Part shown: positions 46,683 through 54,773 of the stretch, in pieces
How the letters are laid out: the number at the start of each line of letters is the position of its first letter
Position numbering within the stretch: position 1 is the stretch's first letter
Origin: Microcella indica
Lineage (GTDB): Bacteria; Actinomycetota; Actinomycetes; Actinomycetales; Microbacteriaceae
Assembly: GCF_013414345.1 (NCBI RefSeq)
Contig: NZ_CP058670.1
Span: 1,116,001-1,180,000, forward strand
Direction of reading: 5' to 3'
Length of the DNA: 64,000 bases
The notes under the pieces: generated by a model
What the model saw: only the letters and a program-made list of their open reading frames with translations
Told to the model about the DNA's origin: nothing
Databases searched by the model: none
Program-made: the position numbers and the translations under genes

Positions 46683-47540
46683 GTGCTCACCCAGCATGAG
46701 GTGAAGATCGCCCCATCGACCTACTATGACGCCCGCAAGCGTCGACCCTCAGCGCGGCAGGTGTCCGATGAGCGGTGGAAGCCGATCGTGCTGGGCTGCT
46801 GGCAGCGGCAACGGCGCGTGCTGGGCGCTCGGAAGCTCTGGTTGCGTCTGCGCCGCGAGGGCCACGACATTGCCCGTTGCACGGTGGAGCGCCTCATGCG
46901 CGAGCTCGGCATCGCTGGCGTGCGACGTGGGAAACGCACCAATCCGGTCGATGCTGACCCGCGCGAGACCAGACCTGCCGACCTTGTCGATCGGCATTTC
47001 GCCAGGTTCCGCACGAACCAACTCTGGGTCGCTGACTTCACCTACGTGTGGTCGTGGTCCGGATGGGTTTACGTCGCGTTCGTGTTCGATGTTCACTCCC
47101 GCCGCATCCTGGGCTGGCGGGCGGCGACGAGAATGACGACGCCGCTGGTGCTCGACTGCCTGGAGATGGCGTTCTGGACCAGGCGCCGCGAGGGCGTCGC
47201 CGACTTCGCCGGACTGACGCATCACACCGATGCCGGCAGCGTCTATACGTCCATTGCCTTCACCGACCGCCTGATCGAGGAAGGCATCGACCCCTCGGTT
47301 GGATCCGTCGGCGACGCCTACGACAACTCCCTCGCGGAGTCCCAGATCGGACTCTATAAGACCGAGTTGATCCATCACGAAGGGCCCTGGCGAAACGTCG
47401 ATCAGGTCGAGGCCGCGACCGCGGACTGGGTGCAGTGGTTTAACACCGAACGCATCCACAGTTCGATCGATGACCTCACCCCGATCGAACTGGAGCAGCT
47501 CGAATATGCTCTGACCGAGCCCCTCGAACAAGCGGGCTGA
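46683..47540 (+). CDS. IS3-family transposase OrfB (copy C)
   Basis: This DDE integrase core has Asp in LWVADFTYVWSW, Asp in LTHHTDAGSVYTS and Glu in NSLAESQIGLYKTELI. The GTG at 46683 is the first start codon of the frame, but the frame is open back to ~46,600 with family-like sequence (IVAFITDHKDRNDGG), so a -1 frameshift from OrfA probably makes the working OrfAB. Confidence 0.94.
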   Translation: MLTQHEVKIAPSTYYDARKRRPSARQVSDERWKPIVLGCWQRQRRVLGARKLWLRLRREGHDIARCTVERLMRELGIAGVRRGKRTNPVDADPRETRPADLVDRHFARFRTNQLWVADFTYVWSWSGWVYVAFVFDVHSRRILGWRAATRMTTPLVLDCLEMAFWTRRREGVADFAGLTHHTDAGSVYTSIAFTDRLIEEGIDPSVGSVGDAYDNSLAESQIGLYKTELIHHEGPWRNVDQVEAATADWVQWFNTERIHSSIDDLTPIELEQLEYALTEPLEQAG

Positions 47541-47694
47541 CACCAGCAATACGCTCTCCGAACACGCCGGGGGGATTCAAACATCCAACAGTTGACGCTG
47601 ACCATCGTCACTACCCTGCATGAACCAAGTCTTAACCCGCAGCCCGGACCAGTCCGCAGGCGCGCCTTAAACCCCCGAATTGTTCAGCGGTCTC

Positions 47695-48066
47695 CTAGAG
47701 GAACAGCGCCCAGAGCAGCGCGACGAAGACGAGCACGAACACCGCGGGCCCGACGACGCGCACGATCTCGATGCCGCGCGACGTCGCGATGATGCGGTCG
47801 GCGATCGCCGAGCGGCTCTCGAGCGCGCGCAACTCGGTCACGACCGCGCGACCCTCGTTGGCCGCGGCGATCTGGGCCGCGGCGCCGAGCAGGCCCGAGG
47901 CTAGAAGGATGCCGGCCGCCGCGAGGCGCACGGGCAGGTCGGAGTCGCCGAGGCCCAGGGCGAGCATCCCGACCGTCGCCGTCAGCAGCAGCGTCGGGGC
48001 GATCTGCGAGATGATGATGTGCCACCGGGCGCTCGCCCAGTGCGTGAGAAGTTCGCTCTCGGTCAT
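47695..48066 (-). CDS. Small membrane protein, unrecognised family
   Basis: The 123-residue protein has about three hydrophobic segments: IIISQIAPTLLLTATVGMLALG, LAAAGILLASGLLGAAAQIAA and VVGPAVFVLVFVALLWALFL. The charged middle (ELRALESRSAIADRII) is probably cytoplasmic. ATG 48066 is preferred. The TAG stop lies inside the CTAG target of the IS1182 insertion and survives. Its start is ~50 bp from the divergent EamA gene. Function is unknown. Confidence 0.75.
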   Translation of the reverse strand: MTESELLTHWASARWHIIISQIAPTLLLTATVGMLALGLGDSDLPVRLAAAGILLASGLLGAAAQIAAANEGRAVVTELRALESRSAIADRIIATSRGIEIVRVVGPAVFVLVFVALLWALFL

Positions 48067-48115
48067 GGCCACACGATAACCCGGCCCGCCGTGAGCACGC
48101 GGGGGAGGCTGGGCG

Positions 48116-49006
48116 GTGGCGGCAGCGATCGGGGCGCTCGTGCTCGCCTCCGTGCTGTGGGGCACCACGGGAACCTCGGCGACGTTCCTGACCGGGGGCG
48201 TCAGCCCACTCGCGATCGGCGCGACGACGATGACCCTGGGCGGAGCGCTCCTGTTCGCGACCTCCGCGCGGTCCTCCCTCGCGGTCGTGCGCGACCGTTC
48301 CCACCGAGGCTGGCTTCTCGCGGCGGCCGCCGGCATGGTGGTCTACCCGCTGACCTTCTACGCGGCCATGGATCTCGCGGGCGTCGCGATCGGCAACGTC
48401 GTCTCCCTCGGCTCCGGCCCGCTCTTCGCGGCGCTGCTGGAATGGCGCGTCGGCCGACAGAGGCTGACGCTGCGCTGGATGCTCAGCACGGCGGTCGCGC
48501 TCGTGGGGGTCGCCCTGCTCGTGGGAGGGGGTCACGGCGCGGGCTCTGTCGTCGACCCGGCGACCGTGCCGCTCGGCGTCCTGCTGGGGCTCGCCGCCGG
48601 GGCGGGCTATGCGCTCTTCACCTACGCGGCTGGAGTCATCGTGCGCGCGGGGCACGGCGGGCGCGCGACGATGGGAGCGGCGTTCGGTCTCGCCGCCGTG
48701 CCGCTCTCCGTCGTCATGCTCGTCACCGCCGCGCCGTTGGTCGCCACGGTCGCCAATGCCGGCATCGCGGTGTACCTCGCCGTGGGCCCGATGTTCCTCG
48801 CCTACGTGCTCTTCGCTCGCAGCCTGCGCGAGTTGCGCAGCTCGACCGTGACCGTCGTGACGCTGCTCGAACCCCTCGTCGCGACGCTGCTCGCGGTCGC
48901 CGTCGTGGGCGAGCGGCTCGAGGCTGCGGGATGGGTGGGGCTCGCCCTCATCCTCGTCGGAGTAACTGTGCTCTCTACGGCTCGTCACCCGCGACAGAGG
49001 GCGTGA
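48116..49006 (+). CDS. EamA-family (DMT superfamily) transporter
   Basis: This 296-residue protein has ten predicted membrane helices in two EamA repeats. The first starts LVLASVLWGTTGTSATFL and the second LGLAAGAGYALFTYAAGV; the C-terminal helix set includes TLLEPLVATLLAVAVVGERL, the usual end of the second repeat. Such proteins export amino acids or other metabolites; the substrate is unknown. The GTG at 48116 starts the first helix. Confidence 0.88.
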   Translation: MAAAIGALVLASVLWGTTGTSATFLTGGVSPLAIGATTMTLGGALLFATSARSSLAVVRDRSHRGWLLAAAAGMVVYPLTFYAAMDLAGVAIGNVVSLGSGPLFAALLEWRVGRQRLTLRWMLSTAVALVGVALLVGGGHGAGSVVDPATVPLGVLLGLAAGAGYALFTYAAGVIVRAGHGGRATMGAAFGLAAVPLSVVMLVTAAPLVATVANAGIAVYLAVGPMFLAYVLFARSLRELRSSTVTVVTLLEPLVATLLAVAVVGERLEAAGWVGLALILVGVTVLSTARHPRQRA

Positions 49007-49012
49007 CCGCCC

Positions 49013-49024
49013 TATCATCAGGGC
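49013..49024 (+). promoter_or_regulatory. Leaderless-type -10 box
   Basis: TATCAT (49013-49018) is followed by 6 nt and the ATG at 49025. Confidence 0.55.
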
Positions 49025-52000
49025 ATGGTCGACGAGCAGCAGCCGCCCGAGGACGACGCGACGTCGATGGAGCCACCCGGACCCCGGCGCTCGACGTACA
49101 CGCCGCCCCCCACTGACGCCCAGTACGATGCGAGCGCGACCGACGACGACGCGCTCGCGGGAGCGCTCGCGCAGGAGTTCCGTCGGTGGACGCCGCCGCC
49201 GCGCCGCACGGAGAGCACGCCCGAGACGGGCCGCGAACCGGCCTCCCCGGCAGCGGCACCCGCGACACCGGCACCGCCCCCCTCGGAGCCCGCGCCGGTC
49301 GAATCATCCCCGGTGGAGTCATCCCCGGTCGAGTCCGTGCCCCCGCCTCCCGCGTATCGCGCGCCGACTGAGCCGGCACCGGCTGAGCCGTCTCATCCCG
49401 CTCCGTCGACCTGGTGGTCGGCTCCTCCCGTACCGCCTCAGCCTGCCCCTCCGATCGCGGAGCAGCCAAGCGACGAGCCAGCGGCGACCGCCCCGCACAG
49501 CGAACCCGCCTACTCGCCCTCGCGCGCCGTCCCCGCAGAGCCACTGCCTCCCGCCGCACCGCAGCCCCCGGCAGCGTCGCCCGCAGCCGCAACGCCCGCA
49601 GCCGCAACGCCCGCAGCGTCAGACGGTCCGCCCCCGGGCATCCCCGCTCCGCCGCGCCGTGAGTCGATGACGGACGAGCAGCTTCTCGCCGCCGCAGACC
49701 TCGATGCTCCCGACCACGACACGAGCGCACTCCTCGACCTCCTCGAACAGCAGCTGCTTCTGCGCGAGGCCGAGGTGGCCCGTCTGGGGGAGTGGGAGCG
49801 CCACGTGCGCGAGACCGCCGGCCCCGCGGCCGAGCCGCTCGTCGCCGAGGTGCGCGCGCAGTTCACGGGGTCGATTCCCATCGTCGGCGGCATCGCGGCC
49901 CCGCAGCGCGCGCCCGAACCTGCCCCGGCAGAGCCCGGGCCGACGGAGCCAGCACCGACAGAGCCAGCGCCGCCGGAGCCCTCCCGGTCAGAGGAACCGC
50001 AGTCGGAGCATCACGCATCCGCCCCGACGGCGGAGGCCGAGCCGATGCCCTCGGAGCAGTCTCCGGCCGCTCCGGCGTCGGTGGAGTCCGCCTCGGCGCC
50101 GCCGAGCGGCCCCGAGCTCGACCTCGCGCTCGCGGATGCCCCGCCGCCCTTCGGCGCGACGGCAGCCGACGTGCCGCCACCCCCCTCGGCCGCTGCTGAT
50201 GACGACGCACCTCCGCCGCTCGTGGAGCCCGAGACCTCGGCGCCTGGGTCGCTCGACCCTGAGGTGCTCACGGGGCCGACGAGTCTCGAGGCGATCTTCG
50301 GCGCAGCCGTGGCTGCCGAGAACGCCGAGCCGACGACTGATGAGAGCGCGCTCGGCGAGCCATCGCCCGCCACCGTCGTCGACGACGCGCCGCTCGAGGA
50401 ACCCGCTGCGAGCGACACCGACCCGGCGGCCGCGTTCGGCTTCGAGGACCTGCTGCGCGAGCCCGAGCCCGAGCCTGACCAGGAACTCCGAGCCGCCGAG
50501 GCGACCGCCGCGGGAGCTGCCGTCGCGGCCACGGCCACGACGGTGCCTCCCGCGGAGGCGGCTCTGCGGTCGGACACGATCGAGCCGGCCACGCCCCCGG
50601 CCGCCCGCGTCGAGTCGACGAGTCTCGAACCGACGCCGGCCGAGCAGCGCGCAGGAGCCTCGGTGCGCCTGTTCTGGCTGTGGTTCGCGGTCAACGCCTC
50701 CGTCGTGAGCATCGGCCTGGGCGCGGTCGTGTTCTCGCTCGGCATGAGCCTCCGGCAGGCGATTCTCGCGACTCTCATCGGTGTGGCGATGTCGTTCCTG
50801 CCGCTGGGTCTCGGCACTCTCGCGAGCAAATGGAGCGGCCAGCCGACGATGGTCGTCTCCCGGGCAACGTTCGGCACGGCCGGCAACGTCCTGCCGGCAC
50901 TCGTCGCCCTCGTGAGCCGCGCGCTGTGGGCGTCGGCCCTGCTCTGGATGCTCGCCGCAGGTGTCGCGGAGATCCTGGTCGGCGGGCAGGTCGTGACGAC
51001 GCTCGGCCGGCTCGAGCTCTCCCTCATCGCCGCGGGTCTCGCTCTCATCCTGTCGGCGCTCATCGCCGGATTCGGTTTCGGCATGATCGCTGTCGTGAGC
51101 GCTGTCGTGAGCGCGCTCGCGGGCATCCTCGTCGTGGGCATCATCGTCCTCACGGTCGAGTACGTCGATCTCGATCTGGCGCTCTCCGTCGCGGATGGAC
51201 CGTGGGCGCTGCTCGCGACCGGTGCGATTCTCGTGTTCAGCGTCGTCGGGCTCGCGTGGGCGCACGGCAGCGGCGACGTCGCGCGCTATCAGGCGCAGGG
51301 CACGAGCGGCGCCGCTGCCGTGCTGTGGGCGACGTTCGGGGCGACGATCCCCTCCTTCCTGCTCATCGGGTGGGGCACCGTGCTCGCCGCCTCGAACCCG
51401 TTCATCGCCGAGGGCCTCGTGGCGAACCCGGTCGACCTGATCTCACGACTGCTGCCGCTCTGGTACCCGGTGCCGCTCATCGCGGCGGTCGCGCTGAGTC
51501 TCATCACCGCCGCAGCGCTCGCCCTGTACTCGGGCGGGTTCGCGCTGCAGGCCCTCGGCGCGCGACTGCCGCGCCCGATGGCCGTCCTCGTGACGGTCGT
51601 CGTGTCCGGCGCCCTCCTCGCCGTGCTGCTGCTCGCCGTGACCGACCTCGACAGCCTGTTCCGCGATGTGCTCACGACCCTCGCCGTGCCGATCGCGGCC
51701 TGGGCGGGCATCTTCGGGGCGGAGGTCAGCCTCCGCGCGGCGACCCGTTCGGGCCGCCTCCACGCGCCCTCGCTCCTTCGCTCCGGCGGCGTCTACCCGG
51801 CGATCCGCTGGGTCAACCTCTCCATGCTCCTCGTCGCGACCGCTGTCGGCTGGGGATTCACGACCGCCACGGTGGTGGGGCTGCAATGGCAGGGCTACCT
51901 GTGGGGCGTCGTGGAGCTGCCGGCGGACGGCGCGCTCGTGTCGAGCGACGTCGGTGTCGCGGTCGCGCTCGGACTCGGGCTGCTCACGCCGCTCGTGGCG

Positions 52001-52153
52001 GGCATCCCGGGCCTGCGTCGACTCCAGCGCGCGGAGCGCGCTGCATCCGGCACCACGGTGCCGCAGGCGAGCCTCATCGGCGAGAACGCGGGGGCGGCGA
52101 CCGCGACAGGGACGACCTCGACGATCGTCACCGCTGCGGAGCGCGCCCCGTGA
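49025..52153 (+). CDS. NCS1-like permease domain fused to a ~545-residue Pro/Ala/Glu-rich N-terminal region
   Basis: The 1,042-residue protein begins with a long low-complexity hydrophilic region full of Pro, Ala, Ser and Glu (repeated VESSPVESS and AEPGPTEPAPTEPA-like units). A membrane domain of about twelve helices (residues ~548-1010) follows. It opens LFWLWFAVNASVVSIGLGAVVF and includes LPLGLGTLASKWSGQPTMVVSRATFG, resembling the purine/cytosine permease (NCS1) family. Usual members are ~450 residues with a short N-terminus. The N-terminal half is presumably cytoplasmic and disordered. The substrate is unknown. The stop overlaps the Nif3 gene start (GTGA). Confidence 0.72.
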   Translation: MVDEQQPPEDDATSMEPPGPRRSTYTPPPTDAQYDASATDDDALAGALAQEFRRWTPPPRRTESTPETGREPASPAAAPATPAPPPSEPAPVESSPVESSPVESVPPPPAYRAPTEPAPAEPSHPAPSTWWSAPPVPPQPAPPIAEQPSDEPAATAPHSEPAYSPSRAVPAEPLPPAAPQPPAASPAAATPAAATPAASDGPPPGIPAPPRRESMTDEQLLAAADLDAPDHDTSALLDLLEQQLLLREAEVARLGEWERHVRETAGPAAEPLVAEVRAQFTGSIPIVGGIAAPQRAPEPAPAEPGPTEPAPTEPAPPEPSRSEEPQSEHHASAPTAEAEPMPSEQSPAAPASVESASAPPSGPELDLALADAPPPFGATAADVPPPPSAAADDDAPPPLVEPETSAPGSLDPEVLTGPTSLEAIFGAAVAAENAEPTTDESALGEPSPATVVDDAPLEEPAASDTDPAAAFGFEDLLREPEPEPDQELRAAEATAAGAAVAATATTVPPAEAALRSDTIEPATPPAARVESTSLEPTPAEQRAGASVRLFWLWFAVNASVVSIGLGAVVFSLGMSLRQAILATLIGVAMSFLPLGLGTLASKWSGQPTMVVSRATFGTAGNVLPALVALVSRALWASALLWMLAAGVAEILVGGQVVTTLGRLELSLIAAGLALILSALIAGFGFGMIAVVSAVVSALAGILVVGIIVLTVEYVDLDLALSVADGPWALLATGAILVFSVVGLAWAHGSGDVARYQAQGTSGAAAVLWATFGATIPSFLLIGWGTVLAASNPFIAEGLVANPVDLISRLLPLWYPVPLIAAVALSLITAAALALYSGGFALQALGARLPRPMAVLVTVVVSGALLAVLLLAVTDLDSLFRDVLTTLAVPIAAWAGIFGAEVSLRAATRSGRLHAPSLLRSGGVYPAIRWVNLSMLLVATAVGWGFTTATVVGLQWQGYLWGVVELPADGALVSSDVGVAVALGLGLLTPLVAGIPGLRRLQRAERAASGTTVPQASLIGENAGAATATGTTSTIVTAAERAP

Positions 52154-53007
52154 CGACGCTGCAGAACGTGCTCGACGCGATCGAGAGCCTGTGGCCCGCA
52201 CGTGGCGCTGAAGGGTGGGATGCGCCCGGCCTCCTGAGCGGCGACCCCGCCGCGGGCGTCTCGCGCATCCTGCTCGCCGTGGATGCTGTCGCCGCGACCG
52301 TCGACGAGGCCATCGAGGGCGACCACGACCTCCTGCTCGTGCATCACCCGCTGCTCATGCGCGGCGTCACGACGGTCGCGGAGTCGACGGCGAAGGGCGC
52401 GATGCTCGCTCGGCTCATCCGCGGCGAGTGCGCCCTCGTCGCCGCCCACACGAACGCGGACATCGTCGAGACGGGCACGAGCGGGCGACTCGCGGAGCTC
52501 CTGCAGCTGCGCGAGGTCGCGGCGATCGCCGAGGGCCCCACCAGCAACGGCCATGGCGGCGACGGGCGCGCCGGTGACGGGCACGGGGTCACCGGACTCG
52601 GCCGCACCGGCGTCCTTCCCGAGGCGACGACCCTCGGCGAGCTCGCACGCACGCTCGCGCAGCTGCTGCCGGCGACGGCGGGGGGCGTGCGCGTCGGCGG
52701 CGAGTACGACCGCCGCGTCGCCAGGATCGCCCTGTGCGGGGGAGCGGGCGACTCCCTGCTCGCCGAGCCGGCCGTGCGCGACAGCGACGTGTACATCACC
52801 TCAGACCTGCGGCATCACCCCGCGAGCGAGGCGCTCGAGACTGCCCGAGTCGCCGGGGGTCCCGCGCTCATCGACGTCTCCCACTGGGCGAGCGAGTGGC
52901 TGTGGCTCGACACCGCCGCTGCCGAGCTGCGCACGGCGCTTCCGGGTGTGGAGGTGGTCGTGAGCGAGCTGCGCACCGACCCGTGGGACTTCGTTGTGGT
53001 TCAGTAG
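52150..53007 (+). CDS. Nif3-like dinuclear metal-centre hexameric protein
   Basis: The 285-residue protein belongs to the Nif3/YbgI family. Metal-ligand motifs are LLLVHHPLLMRG (near residue 60), VAAHTNADIV (~99) and, at the C-terminus, DVSHWASEW (~240). A glycine/histidine-rich insertion (SNGHGGDGRAGDGHG) interrupts the middle. The family's function is unsettled. It forms an operon with the CT398-type and RNase H genes, the order of Rv2230c-Rv2228c in Mycobacterium. The GTG start is coupled to the preceding permease gene. Confidence 0.92.
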   Translation: MTTLQNVLDAIESLWPARGAEGWDAPGLLSGDPAAGVSRILLAVDAVAATVDEAIEGDHDLLLVHHPLLMRGVTTVAESTAKGAMLARLIRGECALVAAHTNADIVETGTSGRLAELLQLREVAAIAEGPTSNGHGGDGRAGDGHGVTGLGRTGVLPEATTLGELARTLAQLLPATAGGVRVGGEYDRRVARIALCGGAGDSLLAEPAVRDSDVYITSDLRHHPASEALETARVAGGPALIDVSHWASEWLWLDTAAAELRTALPGVEVVVSELRTDPWDFVVVQ

Positions 53008-53011
53008 TCAC

Positions 53012-53752
53012 ATGGCCCTCACCGCACCCCCCGAGACGCAGGCGCTCCTGCTCGACCTGCAGGCTCTCGACACCCACCTGCAGCAGCTCGCGCACCGCGA
53101 GAAGACCCTTCCCGAGCACGAGACCCTCACGGCCATCACCGCGGAATCCGAGTCGGTGCGCGCGACGCTCGTCGATGCGCGCGGCGACCTCGACGACTCC
53201 CGCACCGAGCTAGGTCGTGTGGAGTCCGACGTCGACCTGGTCGAGAAGCGCATCGCGCGCGACACCGACCGACTGCAGTCGAGCTCCTCCGTCAAAGACA
53301 TCCAGGGGCTCGAGCACGAGGTCGCCTCGCTGCGCACGAGGCTGAACGACCTGGAGGAGATCCAGCTCGCCGTCATGGAGCGCGTCGAGGTCCTCGAGCT
53401 CACGGTCGAGGCTGCCGAATCGCAGCACCGGGATCACGCCGCACGTCTCTCCGCCGCGCAGGAGGCGTACGACGCTGCTCTGGCGGCGCTCCGCGAGGAG
53501 CGGGCCGGAGTGCTCGCGCAGCGAGAGACTCTGTCGGCGAGCATCCCCGATGATCTTCTGGCCCTCTACGAGAAGCAGCGCGAGCGCTACGGCGTGGGGG
53601 CCTCGCATCTGCGCGCCCGCGTCTCGAGCGCGAGCGGGGTCGAGCTGACCGGCAGCGATCTGGAGACCGTGCGCTCCGCGGCTCCCGACGCCGTCGTCAT
53701 GTGCCCTGACTCGAACGCGATCCTCGTGCGCACCGGGGAGTCGGGCCTGTGA
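53012..53752 (+). CDS. CT398-like coiled-coil protein with a degenerate zinc ribbon
   Basis: The 246-residue protein has a long coiled coil (residues ~15-180), then the C-terminal zinc-ribbon region of the CT398/DUF164 family. Where relatives have two CxxC pairs, this copy reads ARVSSASGVELTG and later VVMCPDSNAILVRT. Only one cysteine remains, so zinc binding is lost. The overall fold and the gene position between Nif3 and RNase H are conserved. Function is unknown. The start at 53012 (MALTAPPETQALL) is 4 nt after the Nif3 stop codon. Confidence 0.87.
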   Translation: MALTAPPETQALLLDLQALDTHLQQLAHREKTLPEHETLTAITAESESVRATLVDARGDLDDSRTELGRVESDVDLVEKRIARDTDRLQSSSSVKDIQGLEHEVASLRTRLNDLEEIQLAVMERVEVLELTVEAAESQHRDHAARLSAAQEAYDAALAALREERAGVLAQRETLSASIPDDLLALYEKQRERYGVGASHLRARVSSASGVELTGSDLETVRSAAPDAVVMCPDSNAILVRTGESGL

Positions 53753-54171
53753 CGCGAGAGCTGCTCGTCGAGGCCGACGGCGGCTCGCGCGGCAACCCCG
53801 GCCCCGCCGCGGGTGGCGCCGTCGTGATCGATCCGGCAAGCGGCGAGGTGCTCGCCGAGGTCGGCGTCTGGGTGGGCACGGCGACCAACAACGTGGCCGA
53901 GTACTCGGGAATGCTCGCCGGGGTGCGCCGCGCTCTCGCGATCGCTCCGGATGCTGAGCTCACGATCCGCATGGACTCCAAGCTCGTCGTCGAGCAGATG
54001 ATGGGCCGCTGGAAGATCAAGCACCCCGCCATGGCCGAGCTCGCCGCCGAAGCGCGGCGGGTGCTCTCCGGCACACCCGTGCGCTTCGAGTGGGTGCCGC
54101 GCCTGCAGAACTCGCGCGCCGACAAGTGCGCGAACGACGCGATGGACGCTCGGGCCTCGTTCGAGCGCTGA
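53749..54171 (+). CDS. RNase HI-family protein
   Basis: This 140-residue ribonuclease H-like protein has catalytic acidic residues in LLVEADGGSRGNPGPAAGGA (Asp10), in NNVAEYSGML (Glu51) and in IRMDSKLVVEQM (Asp74), with a C-terminal aspartate in NSRADKCANDAMD. It would cleave RNA in RNA/DNA hybrids. In mycobacteria the orthologue is fused to a phosphatase domain; here it stands alone. The GTG overlaps the previous stop (GTGA). Confidence 0.92.
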   Translation: MTRELLVEADGGSRGNPGPAAGGAVVIDPASGEVLAEVGVWVGTATNNVAEYSGMLAGVRRALAIAPDAELTIRMDSKLVVEQMMGRWKIKHPAMAELAAEARRVLSGTPVRFEWVPRLQNSRADKCANDAMDARASFER

Positions 54172-54232
54172 GCGGTGCACGACCGAGAGGATACCCGCGG
54201 CGAGCATCCCGCACGCGGTAGCCTGGGAGCGC

Positions 54233-54620
54233 AAGTGGGCCGGCCAGACGGTCGCGTCGGAGGCACGCCCCGCGAGGGGAACGACTCCGCCGAGGAACGT
54301 CCGGGCTCCGCAGAGCAGGGCGGTGGGTAACACCCACCCGGAGAAATCCGCGAGAACAGTGCAACAGAGAGCAGACCGCCGTCGGCTTCGGCCGACGGTA
54401 AGGGTGAAACGGTGGTGTAAGAGACCACCAGGGGCCCGAGTGATCGGGCGCGCTGGGCAAACCTCGCCCGGAGCAAGGTCAGACAGGCACCGATGAAGCT
54501 GCTCGCTGAGGTGTCGGGTAGACCGCTAGAGGGCTGCGGCAACGTAGTCCCGAGAGAGATGGCCGTCGAAGGGGAGAGATCCCTGGAACAGAACCCGGCG
54601 TATCGGCCGACCCACTTGCC
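54233..54620 (+). ncRNA. rnpB: RNase P RNA, bacterial type A
   Basis: The 5' AAGTGGGCCGG pairs with the 3' CCGACCCACTT (~54608-54618) as helix P1/P2-like closing stems. The universally conserved GAGGAACGTCCGGGCTCC (54292-54309), GGTGGGTAACACCCACC, AACGGTGGTGTAAGAGACC, and near the 3' end ACAGAACCCGGCGTATCGG are all present in order. The product is the catalytic RNA that trims tRNA 5' ends. Ends are approximate. Transcription reads in the same direction as the RNase H operon. Confidence 0.96.
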
Positions 54621-54773
54621 CTATGCACACCCCACATGCCCTAATCGGCATGCACAACACGCCGATCGCGGCATGAAACGCCAAGGTTCGGCGCCTAGGG
54701 TGAACAGCATCCACCGGGCAACCGCCCGTTCTTCTGTCGGCTGGGAAGTCGCGTTTCGACTCCAAAGGCCGTC

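Larger units (their letters stand above)
46237..47579 (+). mobile_element. IS3-family insertion sequence (copy C), nested in IS1182
   Basis: The 1,343-bp element has terminal inverted repeats TGAATCCCCCCGGCGTGTTC at both ends and a 3-bp duplication AAC (46234-46236, 47580-47582). It differs from the other IS3-family elements in the window in ends and proteins. Confidence 0.94.
44719..47621 (-). pseudogene. IS1182-family transposase, interrupted near its N-terminus
   Basis: Joining 47621-47583 to 46236-44719 gives an uninterrupted 518-residue frame starting MQGSDDGQRQLLDVQSWAGH. Family features are the DUF772-like N-terminal RGRPSIPADVIASVLVLQ, the DDE region (RAIDSTILDDAVA, DVLADSAYGSG) and the C-terminal QHRPMVERSIAWLTR. 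The nested IS3 element entered after about residue 14, so expression would need an outward promoter from that element and an internal start. Confidence 0.92.
44537..47694 (-). mobile_element. IS1182-family insertion sequence carrying a nested IS3-family element
   Basis: The terminal repeats GAGACTGCTGAACAA (44537 on) and TTGTTCAGCGGTCTC (to 47694) are inverted with one mismatch. A 4-bp palindromic duplication CTAG flanks it (44533-44536, 47695-47698), as usual for IS1182. Without the nested element it is ~1.81 kb. Its right-hand CTAG preserves the stop codon of the gene at 47695-48066. Confidence 0.92.
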
